DNA of 64,000 nt from Pseudacidovorax sp. NFM-22 (GTDB taxonomy: Bacteria; Pseudomonadota; Gammaproteobacteria; Burkholderiales; Burkholderiaceae_C). The notes beneath the pieces are model-generated. The model was not told the DNA's origin. It searched no databases and saw only the letters and a program-made list of their open reading frames with translations. The stretch is from NCBI RefSeq assembly GCF_021401245.1, contig NZ_JACBFY010000013.1, forward strand, positions 22,003 through 86,002, read 5' to 3'. The position numbers were made by a program, and so were the translations under genes. Shown in pieces: positions 30,187 through 40,073 of the stretch (positions within the stretch are counted from its first letter, which is position 1; every line of letters begins with the position of its first letter).

Positions 30187-31296
30187 ATGCCCTTCGCCCC
30201 CCTCCAGAACGACAGCTTCCTGCGCGCCTGCTGGCGTCAGGCCACCGACCACACGCCCATCTGGCTGATGCGCCAGGCCGGCCGCTACCTGCCGGAGTAC
30301 GTCGCCACCCGCGCCCGGGCCGGCAGCTTCATGGGCTTGGCCACCAACGTCGACTACGCGACCGAGGTCACGCTGCAGCCGCTGGACCGCTTTCCGCTGG
30401 ACGCGGCGATCCTGTTCTCCGACATCCTGACCGTGCCCGACGCCATGGGGCTGGGGCTGTCCTTCGAGGCCGGCGAAGGCCCGCGCTTCGCGCGCACCGT
30501 GCGCGACGAGGCGGCGGTCGACGCCCTGCAGGTGCCCGACCTGGAGCGCTTGCGCTATGTGTTCGATGCAGTGGCCTCCATCCGCCGCGCGCTGGCCGGC
30601 CGCGTGCCGCTGATCGGCTTCTCGGGCAGCCCGTGGACGCTGGCCTGCTACATGGTCGAAGGCAGCGGCTCCAGCGACTGGCGGCATGCCAAGGCGCTGA
30701 TGTACGGCCGCCCGGACCTGATGCACCGCATGCTGGCCGTCAACGCCGACGCCGTGGCGGCCTACCTCAACGCCCAGATCGACGCCGGCGCGCAGGCCGT
30801 GATGGTGTTCGACAGCTGGGGCGGGGCCCTGGCCGACGGGGCCTTCCACGAATTCAGCCTGGCCTACACCGCGCGCGTGCTGTCGCAACTCAAGCGCGAG
30901 GGCGCGGACGGCCAGCGCGTGCCGCGCATCGTGTTCACCAAGGGCGGCGGCCTGTGGCTGGAGGCCATGGCGTCCACGCTCGACTGCGAGGTGCTGGGCC
31001 TGGACTGGACGGTCGACCTGGCCGTGGCCCGCGCCCGCGTGGGCGAAGGCCCGAAGGGCAAGGCGCTGCAGGGCAACCTCGACCCCAATGTGCTGTTCGC
31101 GCCGCCCGGCCGGGTGGCGGCCGAGGCCGTGCGCCTGCTCGACCGTTTCGGGGCGCCGCACCGCGATCCGGCCACCACCGGCCCGACCCACATCTTCAAC
31201 CTGGGCCACGGCATCAGCCAGTTCACGCCGCCCGAGCATGTCGCCGCGCTGGTGGAGGCCGTTCATCGGCATTCGCGCGCCCAGCGGACTGCATGA
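30187..31296 (+). CDS. hemE: Uroporphyrinogen decarboxylase
   Basis: 369 residues. It decarboxylates the four acetate chains of uroporphyrinogen III to give coproporphyrinogen III in heme synthesis. The N-terminal signature [20 protein letters not shown] holds the substrate-binding arginines, and [16 protein letters not shown] and the C-terminal [16 protein letters not shown] are typical. The frame is open upstream but [15 protein letters not shown] at 30187 matches the family N-terminus. It lies directly upstream of priA in the same orientation with a 359-bp gap. Confidence 0.97.
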   Translation: MPFAPLQNDSFLRACWRQATDHTPIWLMRQAGRYLPEYVATRARAGSFMGLATNVDYATEVTLQPLDRFPLDAAILFSDILTVPDAMGLGLSFEAGEGPRFARTVRDEAAVDALQVPDLERLRYVFDAVASIRRALAGRVPLIGFSGSPWTLACYMVEGSGSSDWRHAKALMYGRPDLMHRMLAVNADAVAAYLNAQIDAGAQAVMVFDSWGGALADGAFHEFSLAYTARVLSQLKREGADGQRVPRIVFTKGGGLWLEAMASTLDCEVLGLDWTVDLAVARARVGEGPKGKALQGNLDPNVLFAPPGRVAAEAVRLLDRFGAPHRDPATTGPTHIFNLGHGISQFTPPEHVAALVEAVHRHSRAQRTA

Positions 31297-31393
31297 CGGC
31301 CGGCCGCCGCTGCACGCATTGAGGGAGCAGCCAGCCCGCATGGGACGGGCACCGGCAGGGTTTTGTCGCTTTGTCAAGCCTCGGTGCCACTAC

Positions 31394-31402
31394 TTATGCA
31401 CA
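31394..31402 (+). promoter_or_regulatory. DnaA-box-like 9-mer
   Basis: TTATGCACA, one mismatch from the consensus TTATCCACA, in the hemE-priA gap. Confidence 0.4.
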
Positions 31403-31580
31403 AAGTTCGTGCTGCGGTGCGCCATAACACCGGGCCTCTGCCACGGCGGAGCCCCTGCCGTCCAGCACTGCTAAGTGATTGATTCCTAGGGATTCGTCAC
31501 CCTGCCCTTTTTACGGGCAATCTGGCCAAGGCCTTGATTTGACGGGCTTTGGCGGCCTTCGCAGCCGCCTATCAACAAAG

Positions 31581-31589
31581 TTATCCACA
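31581..31589 (+). promoter_or_regulatory. DnaA box (perfect consensus)
   Basis: TTATCCACA, 75 bp before the priA start. With the box at 31394 this gives two candidates in one 359-bp gap, which is otherwise free of coding sequence. The gap is less GC-rich than its surroundings. DnaA could regulate priA here. Confidence 0.5.
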
Positions 31590-31655
31590 GGAACTCTGGA
31601 TGACTGCCAAACTCCCGAAAAATCAAACACTTAGATGTTGCTTGTCGAAACAAGC

Positions 31656-33782
31656 ATGAACGAAGCGTCCCAAACCGGGGTTCGCGTGCGGGTGGCGGTG
31701 CAGACACCGGCCCACAGCGGCATCTCCGAACCTTTGACTTACGTCACGCCAAGCCCGGTGCCGGCGGGGGCGCTGGTGCGCGTGCCGCTGGGCCAGCGCG
31801 AGGTGCTGGGTGTGGTGTGGGGCGAGGCCGGGGAAGAGCCGGCAGGCACCACCCTGCGCGCCGTGGCCGCCGTGCTGGAGGGCCTGCCGCCCCTGCCGGC
31901 CGGCTGGCGCGACCTGGTGGAATTCGCGGCCCGCTATTACCAGCGCGCCATCGGCGAAGTGGCGCTGGCCGGCCTGCCGCCCCAGTTGCGGGAGCTGGGT
32001 GCCGACCAGCTCGCGCGGCGGCTGGCCCGCCAGCCGAAGGCTGCGGCGGCGCCCGTGGAAGGCGACGCGCCCCGCCCGCCCACCGCCGAGCAGGCGGCCG
32101 TGCTGGCCGAACTGCGCGCGGGCGATGCGGGCGTCTTCCTGCTGCACGGCAGCACCGGCAGCGGCAAGACCGAGGTCTACCTGCAGGCCGTGGCCGAGCT
32201 GCTGGAGGCCGACCCCGAGGCGCAGGCCCTGGTGATGGTGCCGGAGATCAACCTCACGCCCCAGCTGGAGGCCCGCTTCGTCGCCCGCTTCGCGCCGGTC
32301 TACGGCCCGGGCGCGGTGGTGTCGATGCACAGCGGCATGACGAATCCCCAGCGCCTGGCCAGCTGGCTGGCGGCACACCTGGGCCGCGCCCGCATCGTGC
32401 TGGGCACGCGCATGGCCATCTTCGCCAGCCTGCCCCGGCTGGCGCTGCTCGTCGTCGACGAGGAACACGACCCCAGCTACAAGCAGCAGGAAGGCGCCCG
32501 CTATTCCGCCCGCGACCTCGCCGTGTGGCGGGGCCGGCGCGAAGGCGCCCGGGTGCTGCTGGGCTCGGCCACGCCGTCGCTGGAAAGCTGGTGGGGCAGC
32601 CGCCCGGCGTCGGACGGCGATGCCGGCGGCCGCTACCGGCGCCTGTCCATGCCCACCCGCGTCGGGGCCGGCGACCTGCCCACCGTCCGGCTGGTGGACA
32701 TGAACCTGCAGCCGCCGCGCACCCGGCTGTCGGCGGCGCTGGTGGACGCCATCGCCCAGCGCGTGGCCCGCGGCGAGCAGAGCATGCTGCTGCTCAACCG
32801 CCGCGGCTATGCCCCGGTGCTGGCCTGCGGCGACTGCGGCTGGAAGAGCGAATGCCCGCACTGCAGCGCCTACCGCGTCTTCCACAAGATCGACCGCAGC
32901 CTGCGCTGCCACCACTGCGGCTTTGCCGAACGCGTGCCGCGCGCCTGCCCGGCCTGCGGCAACCTGGACATCGCCCCCGTGGGCCGCGGCACCGAACGGC
33001 TGGAGGAGGAACTGGCCGAATTGCTGGCGGGCGTGCAGCGGCCCGAGGGCGAAGGCGGCGGGCCGGTGCGCATCGCCCGCATCGATGCCGACAGCACCCG
33101 GCACGAGGGCGCCCTGGCCCAGCAGCTGGCGCAGGTGCACGACGGCGCCGTGGACGTGCTGGTGGGGACGCAGATGATCGCCAAGGGGCATGACTTCCGG
33201 CGCATCACGCTGGTGGCGGCCATCAACCCCGACGGCGCGCTGTTCTCCAGCGACTTCCGGGCGCCGGAGCGGCTGTTCTCGCTGCTCATGCAGTCGGGCG
33301 GCCGCGCGGGCCGCGACAGCGCCTGGCTGGCGGCGCAGGGCAGCCGGGCGGAGATGTGGATCCAGAGCTTCCATCCGCAGCATCCGCTCTTCGCGGCACT
33401 GCGGCGGCACGACTATGCGGCCTTTGCCGAACAGCAGCTGGAGGAGCGGCGCGCCGCCAGCCTGCCGCCCTTCGCCTTCCAGGCGCTGCTGCGTGCGGAT
33501 GCGCGGACGCAGGAGGCCGCCCAGGCCTTCCTGACGGCGGCCAGCGCGGCGGTGGACGATCTGCCCGAGGCGGCCGCCGTGCAGCGCTATCCGGCGGTGC
33601 CGCTGGCGATCCAGCGCGTGGCCAATGTGGAACGGGCGCAGATGCTGGTCGAAAGCGAATCACGGGTGGCGCTGCAGCGCCTGCTGGCGCACTGGCATCC
33701 GCGGCTGCATGCGCTGCGGCGCGGTCCGGAGGGGCAGGGGATCATCCGGTGGCTGATCGACGTGGATCCCCAGGCGATCTGA
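31656..33782 (+). CDS. priA: Primosomal replication protein N' (PriA helicase)
   Basis: About 708 residues. PriA restarts replication at stalled forks. The N-terminal 3'-DNA-binding part (VRVAVQTPAHSGISEPLTYV) is followed by the helicase with Walker A GSTGSGKTE, DEEH box (VVDEEHDPSYKQQ), and a zinc region of eight cysteines (CGDCGWKSECPHC, CHHCG, CPACG). The C-terminus ends DVDPQAI. An ATG at 31635 in the same frame is an alternative start; neither has a good ribosome site. A small hairpin (GCTTG/CAAGC) lies just before the chosen ATG. Confidence 0.96.
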   Translation: MNEASQTGVRVRVAVQTPAHSGISEPLTYVTPSPVPAGALVRVPLGQREVLGVVWGEAGEEPAGTTLRAVAAVLEGLPPLPAGWRDLVEFAARYYQRAIGEVALAGLPPQLRELGADQLARRLARQPKAAAAPVEGDAPRPPTAEQAAVLAELRAGDAGVFLLHGSTGSGKTEVYLQAVAELLEADPEAQALVMVPEINLTPQLEARFVARFAPVYGPGAVVSMHSGMTNPQRLASWLAAHLGRARIVLGTRMAIFASLPRLALLVVDEEHDPSYKQQEGARYSARDLAVWRGRREGARVLLGSATPSLESWWGSRPASDGDAGGRYRRLSMPTRVGAGDLPTVRLVDMNLQPPRTRLSAALVDAIAQRVARGEQSMLLLNRRGYAPVLACGDCGWKSECPHCSAYRVFHKIDRSLRCHHCGFAERVPRACPACGNLDIAPVGRGTERLEEELAELLAGVQRPEGEGGGPVRIARIDADSTRHEGALAQQLAQVHDGAVDVLVGTQMIAKGHDFRRITLVAAINPDGALFSSDFRAPERLFSLLMQSGGRAGRDSAWLAAQGSRAEMWIQSFHPQHPLFAALRRHDYAAFAEQQLEERRAASLPPFAFQALLRADARTQEAAQAFLTAASAAVDDLPEAAAVQRYPAVPLAIQRVANVERAQMLVESESRVALQRLLAHWHPRLHALRRGPEGQGIIRWLIDVDPQAI

Positions 33783-33855
33783 GGCGCGCTCCCGCGGCTT
33801 CGCTGCCTTTCACCGCGGGGCGGTCACCCCAGCCCGTGGGGTGTGCCGGCGTCCC

Positions 33856-34083
33856 TCAGGCCTGACGGTGCTCGATGTGCCCGAGCGGCGGCTTGATGAC
33901 CTGCACGTAGGAAAGCACCCGCCGGCGCGTCGAGCGCAGGCGGACGGCCCACGCGCCGATCGCGAGCAGCACGGCGCCAGCCGCCAGGAGGGCGGCGGCC
34001 CATCGCACCTGGCCGTGCGCGGCCATTGCACCCACCGCGGCCAGTGCCGCCACGGCGACCATCACGCGAACCCATGTTTGCAT
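33856..34083 (-). CDS. Small membrane protein, unknown function
   Basis: 75 residues. Two hydrophobic helices (WVRVMVAVAALAAVGAMAA and WAAALLAAGAVLLAIGAWAV) are followed by a basic tail (RLRSTRRRVLSYVQVIKPPL). The ATG at 34081-34083 has an AGAGG site. It probably sits in the inner membrane with the tail in the cytoplasm. It is convergent with priA. The regular membrane topology and ribosome site make it likely real, though its function is unknown. Confidence 0.6.
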   Translation of the reverse strand: MQTWVRVMVAVAALAAVGAMAAHGQVRWAAALLAAGAVLLAIGAWAVRLRSTRRRVLSYVQVIKPPLGHIEHRQA

Positions 34084-34199
34084 GATCAGAACCTCTGAAA
34101 CATGCGCTCACATTAGGCCGGACGGCGGCTGCGCGGCGTAGGAATACCTCGCATGCCGAGGGTGACGAAAGGCCTATGGCGCTCGGCCGCGGCCGCCGA

Positions 34200-35174
34200 T
34201 CAGCGCAGGAGGGCCACCGCGAGCGGGAAGCTCAGGAAGGCGCCGACGGTCGTCCACAGGATGATCCGCGCCACCCGGCCGGTGTCCGCGCCGTAGCGCT
34301 CGGCCAGCATCGAGACGTTGCTGGCGCTGGGCAGCGCCGCCGTGAGCACCAGCGCCACGCCGGCCAGCGGCGACAGCCCGGTGCCTGCAGCCGCCAGCGC
34401 CGTCACCAGTCCGAGCACCAGCAGCGGATGCACCAGCAGCTTGAAGCCCACCACCGGCAGCAGGTCGCGCAGCGCGGCGCGCCACGGCGGCTGCGCGCCG
34501 CCCTCGCGCGCCCGCAGGGCCGAGCGTGCCAGCACCGCGCCGATGGTGAACAGCGCCGCCGGCGACGCCGCGTCCGCCAGCATGCCCACCGTGCGGTCGA
34601 CCGGCGCCGGCAGCCGCCACTGCAGCGCGGAGGCCAGCGCGCCCAGCACCATCGACCAGGGCATCGGGTTGCGCACGATGCCGCCCAGCGCGCGCCGCAC
34701 GGCCTGCGCCGCCGCGCCGCCCTCGTGCGTGTCCAGCCGCGACAGGGCGATGCACAGCGAGGAGGTCAGCACCATGTCGAAGGCGATGGTGACGATCACC
34801 GGCCCGGCCACCGCGGGCCCCAGCAGGGCTGCCAGCAAGGGCACGCCCATGAAGCCGGTGTTGGGAAAGGCGGCCACCAGCGCGCCGAAGGCGGCGTCGT
34901 TCCAGGGGTGTCCGGTGCGCCGCGCGGCGGCGGTGGCCAGCGCCACCATCGCCAGTGCGGCCACGCCCCACGCCAGCGCCACCCGTGCATCGAGCAGCTG
35001 CGCCAGCGGCGTGCCGGCCGCGAAGCGGAACAGCATGCAGGGCAGCGCGAAGTACAGGACGAAGACGTTCAGGCCCGGAATCGCCTCCAGGGGCATCAGG
35101 CCGCGCCGGGCGGCCAGGTAGCCCAGGGCGATGAGCGCAAAGAAGGGGAAGGTGGCGGCGAAGACGGCGAGCAC
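34200..35174 (-). CDS. AEC-family transporter (auxin efflux carrier-like)
   Basis: About 324 residues with roughly ten hydrophobic helices in two halves, as in AEC permeases. Marks are FPFFALIALGYLAARRGLMP, LNVFVLYFALPCMLF, AFPNTGFMGVPLLAALLG and the second-half LTAALPSASNVSMLAERYG. Members export malate, malonate or similar small molecules; the substrate is not evident. GTG at 35172-35174 matches the family N-terminus; ATG at 35211 would add 13 residues. It is divergent from rep. Confidence 0.88.
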   Translation of the reverse strand: MLAVFAATFPFFALIALGYLAARRGLMPLEAIPGLNVFVLYFALPCMLFRFAAGTPLAQLLDARVALAWGVAALAMVALATAAARRTGHPWNDAAFGALVAAFPNTGFMGVPLLAALLGPAVAGPVIVTIAFDMVLTSSLCIALSRLDTHEGGAAAQAVRRALGGIVRNPMPWSMVLGALASALQWRLPAPVDRTVGMLADAASPAALFTIGAVLARSALRAREGGAQPPWRAALRDLLPVVGFKLLVHPLLVLGLVTALAAAGTGLSPLAGVALVLTAALPSASNVSMLAERYGADTGRVARIILWTTVGAFLSFPLAVALLR

Positions 35175-35275
35175 GGCCGCGCATTCTCGTCGCTGGCCCC
35201 CCGCCAGTATCATTGCGCGCTTTTGCGTCCGGCCGATCCAGCGTCGCGGCGCGTGCAGCCCTCCCCCCTCTCGCC

Positions 35276-37348
35276 ATGTCCTCCGGCCTCAATCTCGCCC
35301 AGCAGGAAGCGGTCAACTACCTCCACGGGCCCTGCCTGGTGCTCGCCGGCGCGGGTTCGGGCAAGACGCGGGTGATCACCCACAAGATCGCACGCCTGAT
35401 CCAGGCCGGGCTGGAGCCCAAGCGCATCGCGGCCATCACCTTCACCAACAAGGCGGCGGCCGAGATGCGCGAGCGGGCCAAGGGCCTGATCGGCCGCGAC
35501 GCCAAGCAGGTGGTGGTGTGCACCTTCCACGCCCTGGGCGTGCGCATGATGCGCGAGGACGGCGGCGTGCTCGGCCTCAAGCCGCAGTTCAGCATCCTGG
35601 ACGCGGACGACGTCACCAAGATCCTCAAGGACGCTGGCGGCACCACCGACACGGCCACCGCCCGCACCTGGCAGTGGACGATCAGCAAGTGGAAGAACAT
35701 GGGCCTCAACTCGGCCGAGGCCGAGGCTCAGGCGGTGGACGACAACGAGCGCATCACCGCGAAGATCATGGCCCGCTACGAGGAGCGCCTCACGGCCTAC
35801 CAGAGCGTGGACTTCGACGACCTGATCGGCATGCCGCTGCAGCTGCTGCACAAGCACGAGGCGGTGCGCGAGAAGTGGCAGAAGCTGCTGGGCCACATCC
35901 TGGTGGACGAATACCAGGACACCAACGCCACGCAGTACGAGGTGCTCAAGCTGCTGGCCGGCGAGCGGGGCCGCTTCACCGCCGTGGGCGACGACGACCA
36001 GTCCATCTACGGCTGGCGCGGCGCCACGCTGGACAACCTCAAGAAGCTGCCGATCGACTATCCGCAGCTCAAGGTCATCAAGCTGGAGCAGAACTACCGC
36101 TCCACCAGCGCCATCCTGCGCGCGGCCAACAACGTGATCGGGCCCAACCCCAAGCTCTTTCCCAAGACGCTGTTCAGCGAGCTGGGCGAGGGCGAGCCGG
36201 TGCGTGTGGTGGACTGCGACAACGAGCAGCACGAGGCCGAGCGCACCGTGGCCCGCATCCAGGGCCTGCGCGAAAGCTCCACGCACAAGGAATGGCGCGA
36301 CTTCGCCATCCTCTACCGCGCCAACCACCAGGCGCGCATCTTCGAGCAGGCGCTGCGCCGCGCCAACATTCCCTACAAGGTGTCGGGCGGCCAGAGCTTC
36401 TTCGACCGTGCCGAGATCAAGGACCTGTGCGGCTGGTTCCGGCTGTGGGTCAACAACGACGACGACCCGGCCTTCCTGCGCGCGGTGACCACGCCCAAGC
36501 GCGGCATCGGCCACACCACGCTGCAGCAGCTGGGCGTGTTCGCCAGCCAGTACAAGATCAGCCTGTTCGAGGCGCTGTTCTCGCCCTCGCTGCCCAGCGC
36601 CGTGCCCAGGCGCGGCATCGAGGGGCTGCACGAGTTCGGCCGCTACATCAACGACCTCGAATACCGCGCCCGCCACACCGTCGGCGCCGAGGGCGCACGG
36701 GCCTTCCTGATGGACTGGCTCAAGGACATCGAGTACGAGAAGCACCTCTACGACGGCGAGGACAGCGAGCAGGCCGCGGCCAGCCGCTGGACCAACGTGC
36801 TGGAGTTCTGCGACTGGATGTCGCAGCGCTGCGGCGGCCAGGTGGAGGACGCCTCGGGCGCCACCACCGGCCCCGAGGCCAAGAGCCTGCTGGAAGTCGC
36901 GCAGACCATCTCGCTGCTGTCCACCATCAGCGAGCGCGAGCAGGACCAGAACGTGCTGACCCTCTCCACGCTGCATGCGTCCAAAGGCCTGGAGTGGCCG
37001 CACGTGATGCTGGTCGGCGTGAACGAGGGCCTGCTGCCCTTCAAGCTGGACGACGACGAAGGCCGGCAGGAGAAGGTCACGGAGAACATCGCCGAGCGCC
37101 TGCAGGAAGAGCGCCGCCTGATGTACGTGGGCATCACCCGCGCCCAGCGCACGCTGGCCGTGAGCTGGATGAAGCGCCGCAAGAAGGGCCGCGAGATGGT
37201 GCAGGCCGCGCCCAGCCGCTTCATCGCCGAGATGGCGCTGGACAAGACCACCGCCAAGGAAGACCCGCGCGAGAAGCTCAAGGCCCTGCGCGCCGAGTTC
37301 GCGCGCCGCGCCGCCGCGGCCGCCTCGGCCGCCGAGCCCTCGAACTGA
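35276..37348 (+). CDS. rep: ATP-dependent DNA helicase Rep
   Basis: 690 residues, a superfamily I 3'-5' helicase. Walker A is AGAGSGKTR, motif II is VDEYQDTN, motif III GDDDQSIYGWRGA, motif V TLHASKGLEWPHV and motif VI EERRLMYVGITRAQ. N-terminus LNLAQQEAVNYLHGPCLVLA and overall similarity favour Rep over UvrD. It clears proteins ahead of forks and assists restart, which fits the nearby priA. ATG at 35276 is used; upstream codons overlap the divergent promoter region. Confidence 0.94.
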   Translation: MSSGLNLAQQEAVNYLHGPCLVLAGAGSGKTRVITHKIARLIQAGLEPKRIAAITFTNKAAAEMRERAKGLIGRDAKQVVVCTFHALGVRMMREDGGVLGLKPQFSILDADDVTKILKDAGGTTDTATARTWQWTISKWKNMGLNSAEAEAQAVDDNERITAKIMARYEERLTAYQSVDFDDLIGMPLQLLHKHEAVREKWQKLLGHILVDEYQDTNATQYEVLKLLAGERGRFTAVGDDDQSIYGWRGATLDNLKKLPIDYPQLKVIKLEQNYRSTSAILRAANNVIGPNPKLFPKTLFSELGEGEPVRVVDCDNEQHEAERTVARIQGLRESSTHKEWRDFAILYRANHQARIFEQALRRANIPYKVSGGQSFFDRAEIKDLCGWFRLWVNNDDDPAFLRAVTTPKRGIGHTTLQQLGVFASQYKISLFEALFSPSLPSAVPRRGIEGLHEFGRYINDLEYRARHTVGAEGARAFLMDWLKDIEYEKHLYDGEDSEQAAASRWTNVLEFCDWMSQRCGGQVEDASGATTGPEAKSLLEVAQTISLLSTISEREQDQNVLTLSTLHASKGLEWPHVMLVGVNEGLLPFKLDDDEGRQEKVTENIAERLQEERRLMYVGITRAQRTLAVSWMKRRKKGREMVQAAPSRFIAEMALDKTTAKEDPREKLKALRAEFARRAAAAASAAEPSN

Positions 37349-37368
37349 TACCGCCCCAAGGAGCCGCG

Positions 37369-37794
37369 ATGCGCCTGCTGCCCCCTCTGCTGATCGCGCT
37401 GGCCGCCGCCGGCTGCGCGGGCACCCGCGTGCCGCCCGGCTGTCCGGCCACGGCCAGCGACATGAAGCCCTCGGACCTCTATGGCTGGTGGGATGCGCGC
37501 TTCCAGAACGACGCGGCGCCCGCTGACGTCGAATTGCGCCCGCATCCGGAATACGCCGGCAGCGTGCGTGGCACCATCGCCAGGGCCGGCTCCCCGCTGG
37601 CCCAGCTGGCCGGCGACATCAATGCCGACGGCCAGTTCAGCCTCGACGAATCCCGGGACGGCCGCACGATCAGCGCGGTCTGGACCACAGACCTGCAGCC
37701 CGCCTCGTGCGGCAAGGAGTTCACTGGAACATGGCGCAACACCGCCACCGAGCAGAGCGTGCCCGTCGTTCTGCGCAAACGCCCCTCACCCTGA
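37369..37794 (+). CDS. Small lipoprotein, unknown function
   Basis: 141 residues with a lipoprotein signal (MRLLPPLLIALAAAGCAG, Cys16). The mature part (SDLYGWWDARFQ, VELRPHPEYAGSVRG, INADGQFSLDESRDGRTISA) looks like a small beta-rich domain. A perfect AAGGAG site precedes the ATG. It follows rep by 20 bp and overlaps pldA by 64 bp, so it is probably co-expressed with the phospholipases. Membrane-anchored; role unknown. Confidence 0.85.
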   Translation: MRLLPPLLIALAAAGCAGTRVPPGCPATASDMKPSDLYGWWDARFQNDAAPADVELRPHPEYAGSVRGTIARAGSPLAQLAGDINADGQFSLDESRDGRTISAVWTTDLQPASCGKEFTGTWRNTATEQSVPVVLRKRPSP

Positions 37795-38978
37795 GCTTCC
37801 TGACGCTGGCCGCCCTGGCCAGCCCTTTCGCAGTCCAGGCCCAGACACGCGCGCTGGCACAGGCCGCCCCCGCCCCGGGCCTTCCGCCCAGCCCGCTGGC
37901 GGACGCCCAACTCACCTGGCAGCAGTGCGCGCGCCTTTCCGCCGACAACGCCGCCCGGCTGGCCTGCTTCGACCGCTGGGCCCTGCAGCAGCAGACACCG
38001 GCCGCCACGCTGCCACCGGCCCCGCCCGCGCTCGCCTCTGCGCAGCCGCCGGACGCACCGGCCGTGGACAAGCCCGTGGACGTGGCCCAGCCCGCCACGC
38101 GCGTGATCGCCGTGGCCGACACCGAAGGCTGCCGCGACCGCCAGTACTCCGCGCTCTCGCGCTTCTGGGAGCTGGAGGAAGGCAGCAGCTGCGGCACCTT
38201 CACCTTCCGCGGCTACCGGCCGCTGAACGTGTCGATCTCCACGGCCGACGGCCGGCCGCAAACGCCCACCTCGCCCGCCGAGGGGCACACCGGCACGGCC
38301 ATGGCCTACCAGCCCAGCGAGATGCGCATCGGGCTTTCGGTGCGCACCAAGCTGGCCGAGGGCCTGCTCACGCGTGGCGACCCACTGCGCCGCGACTCGC
38401 TCTGGTTCGGCTACACGCAGCAGTCGACCTGGCAGGTCTTCAACTCGGACCTGTCGCGGCCCTTCCGCACCACGGACCATGAGCCCGAGCTCATGTACGC
38501 CTACCCGCTGGACCTGAGCCTGCCCGGCGGCTGGCGCTGGCGCTATGCGGGCCTGGGGCTGGTGCACCAGTCCAACGGTCAGAGCCTGCCGCTGTCGCGC
38601 AGCTGGAACCGCGTCTACCTGATGGGCGGGGTGGAGCTGGACAACCGCTTCGCCATCACCGCCCGCGTGTGGCACCGCGTGCACGAAAGCGCGGCCGACG
38701 ACGACAACCCGGACATCACCAACTACCTGGGCCACAGCGAGATCATCGGCACCTGGAACGTGGACCCGGTCAACACGCTGCGCGGCACCGCACGCGGACT
38801 CATCGGCGGCAGCGGCAAGGGCTCGGTGCGGCTCGAATGGCTGCGCGCCATCGGTGATCCGGCCAAGAGCGACCTGCGCTTCCATGTGCAGCTGTTCCAC
38901 GGCTACGGCGACACGCTGGTGGACTACAACCGCAAGCGCACCGTCCTGTCCGTCGGCCTGAGCCTCGTGGACTTCTGA
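37731..38978 (+). CDS. pldA: Outer membrane phospholipase A
   Basis: About 415 residues. A signal region (TLSFLTLAALASPFAVQAQ) and a ~100-residue Ala/Pro-rich N-terminal part precede the OMPLA beta-barrel. The active-site block HQSNGQSLPLSRSWNRVY carries the catalytic His and Ser of the family. OMPLA dimers, activated by calcium, degrade mislocalised phospholipid in the outer leaflet. The ATG at 37731 with AAGGAG at 37714 is inside the lipoprotein gene. It ends TGATG with the patatin gene. Confidence 0.92.
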   Translation: MAQHRHRAERARRSAQTPLTLSFLTLAALASPFAVQAQTRALAQAAPAPGLPPSPLADAQLTWQQCARLSADNAARLACFDRWALQQQTPAATLPPAPPALASAQPPDAPAVDKPVDVAQPATRVIAVADTEGCRDRQYSALSRFWELEEGSSCGTFTFRGYRPLNVSISTADGRPQTPTSPAEGHTGTAMAYQPSEMRIGLSVRTKLAEGLLTRGDPLRRDSLWFGYTQQSTWQVFNSDLSRPFRTTDHEPELMYAYPLDLSLPGGWRWRYAGLGLVHQSNGQSLPLSRSWNRVYLMGGVELDNRFAITARVWHRVHESAADDDNPDITNYLGHSEIIGTWNVDPVNTLRGTARGLIGGSGKGSVRLEWLRAIGDPAKSDLRFHVQLFHGYGDTLVDYNRKRTVLSVGLSLVDF

Positions 38979-39922
38979 TGCCGCGGCGGTCCCGCATCGG
39001 CCTGGCGCTGGGCAGTGGCTCGGCGCGGGGCTGGTCGCACATCGGGGTGATCCGCACGCTGGAAGAGGCCGGCTACGCGCCCGACGTGGTCTGCGGCACC
39101 TCCATCGGCGCACTGGTGGGTGCCATCTATGCGGCCGGCCGGCTCGACTGGCTCGAAGACTGGGTGCGCAAGCTCACCTGGTCGGGCACGGTCGCCATGC
39201 TGGACCTCAAGATGGGCGGCGGCCTGATCGAAGGCGGCAAGCTGCTCCGGTTCTTCCGCGAGCATTCGCAGGACCCCGACTTCGCCGACCTGCCCAAGGC
39301 CTTCGGCTGCGTGGCCACCGAGTTGGCCACCGGCCGCGAGGTGTGGCTGCGCGAAGGGCCGGTGATCGATGCGGTGCGTGCCTCGATGGCCCTGCCGGGC
39401 CTGTTCACGCCGACCCAGCAGGAGGACCGCCTGCTGGTGGACGGCGGGCTGGTCAACCCGATCCCGGTGTCGCTGTGCCGCGCCATGGGCGCCGACCTGG
39501 TGATCGCCGTGGACCTGAACTGGGACCTGATCGGCCGGCGCAACCGCACCGCCTCCACCGACGGGACGGCCGTGGCCGAGCTGCCCAAGGCCGGCGTGCT
39601 GGCGACGGTGCTGGGCAAGCTGCGGCCGGCGCCGCGTGCACCCGCCGGCAGCGGGACGGAGATGCCCTCGCTGCTGGACGTGCTGGGCACCAGCCTCAAC
39701 ATCATGCAGGTGCGCATCACCCAGAGCCGCATGGCGGGCGAGCCCGCCGACGTGCTCGTGCGCCCGCGCCTGTCGGACATCGCGGCGATGGACTTCCACC
39801 GTGCCGCCGCCGCCATCGCCGAGGGCGAGCGCGCGGCCCAGCAGGTGCTGCCGCTGCTGGCCGACTTGGCGGTGCCGCTCAAGGACGGCGGCAGCCTGCC
39901 GCCGGTGACCGTCCAGGGCTGA
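38978..39922 (+). CDS. Patatin-like phospholipase family protein
   Basis: 314 residues. The oxyanion motif GSGSARGWSHIGV, nucleophile motif GTSIGALVG (catalytic Ser) and catalytic Asp motif VDGGLVNPIPV are all present. It resembles the RssA type and has no signal peptide, so it is probably cytoplasmic. The start overlaps the pldA stop by one base (TGATG). It likely hydrolyses acyl esters of phospholipids or lysophospholipids, which would complement pldA. Confidence 0.93.
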   Translation: MPRRSRIGLALGSGSARGWSHIGVIRTLEEAGYAPDVVCGTSIGALVGAIYAAGRLDWLEDWVRKLTWSGTVAMLDLKMGGGLIEGGKLLRFFREHSQDPDFADLPKAFGCVATELATGREVWLREGPVIDAVRASMALPGLFTPTQQEDRLLVDGGLVNPIPVSLCRAMGADLVIAVDLNWDLIGRRNRTASTDGTAVAELPKAGVLATVLGKLRPAPRAPAGSGTEMPSLLDVLGTSLNIMQVRITQSRMAGEPADVLVRPRLSDIAAMDFHRAAAAIAEGERAAQQVLPLLADLAVPLKDGGSLPPVTVQG

Positions 39923-40073
39923 CCGACGCCGGAGGACGGGGCAGGCCGAGGGCCGGACAATGCCGTTCCGTCCACGCCCGGCTTGGCCACACCGGGTCAG
40001 GCCTGGCCTGGCGGCGCAGTCGATCACGCTCCCGATCCACGCCTGACCGCGCGGCGCGGCGTGACGTGGCCGC

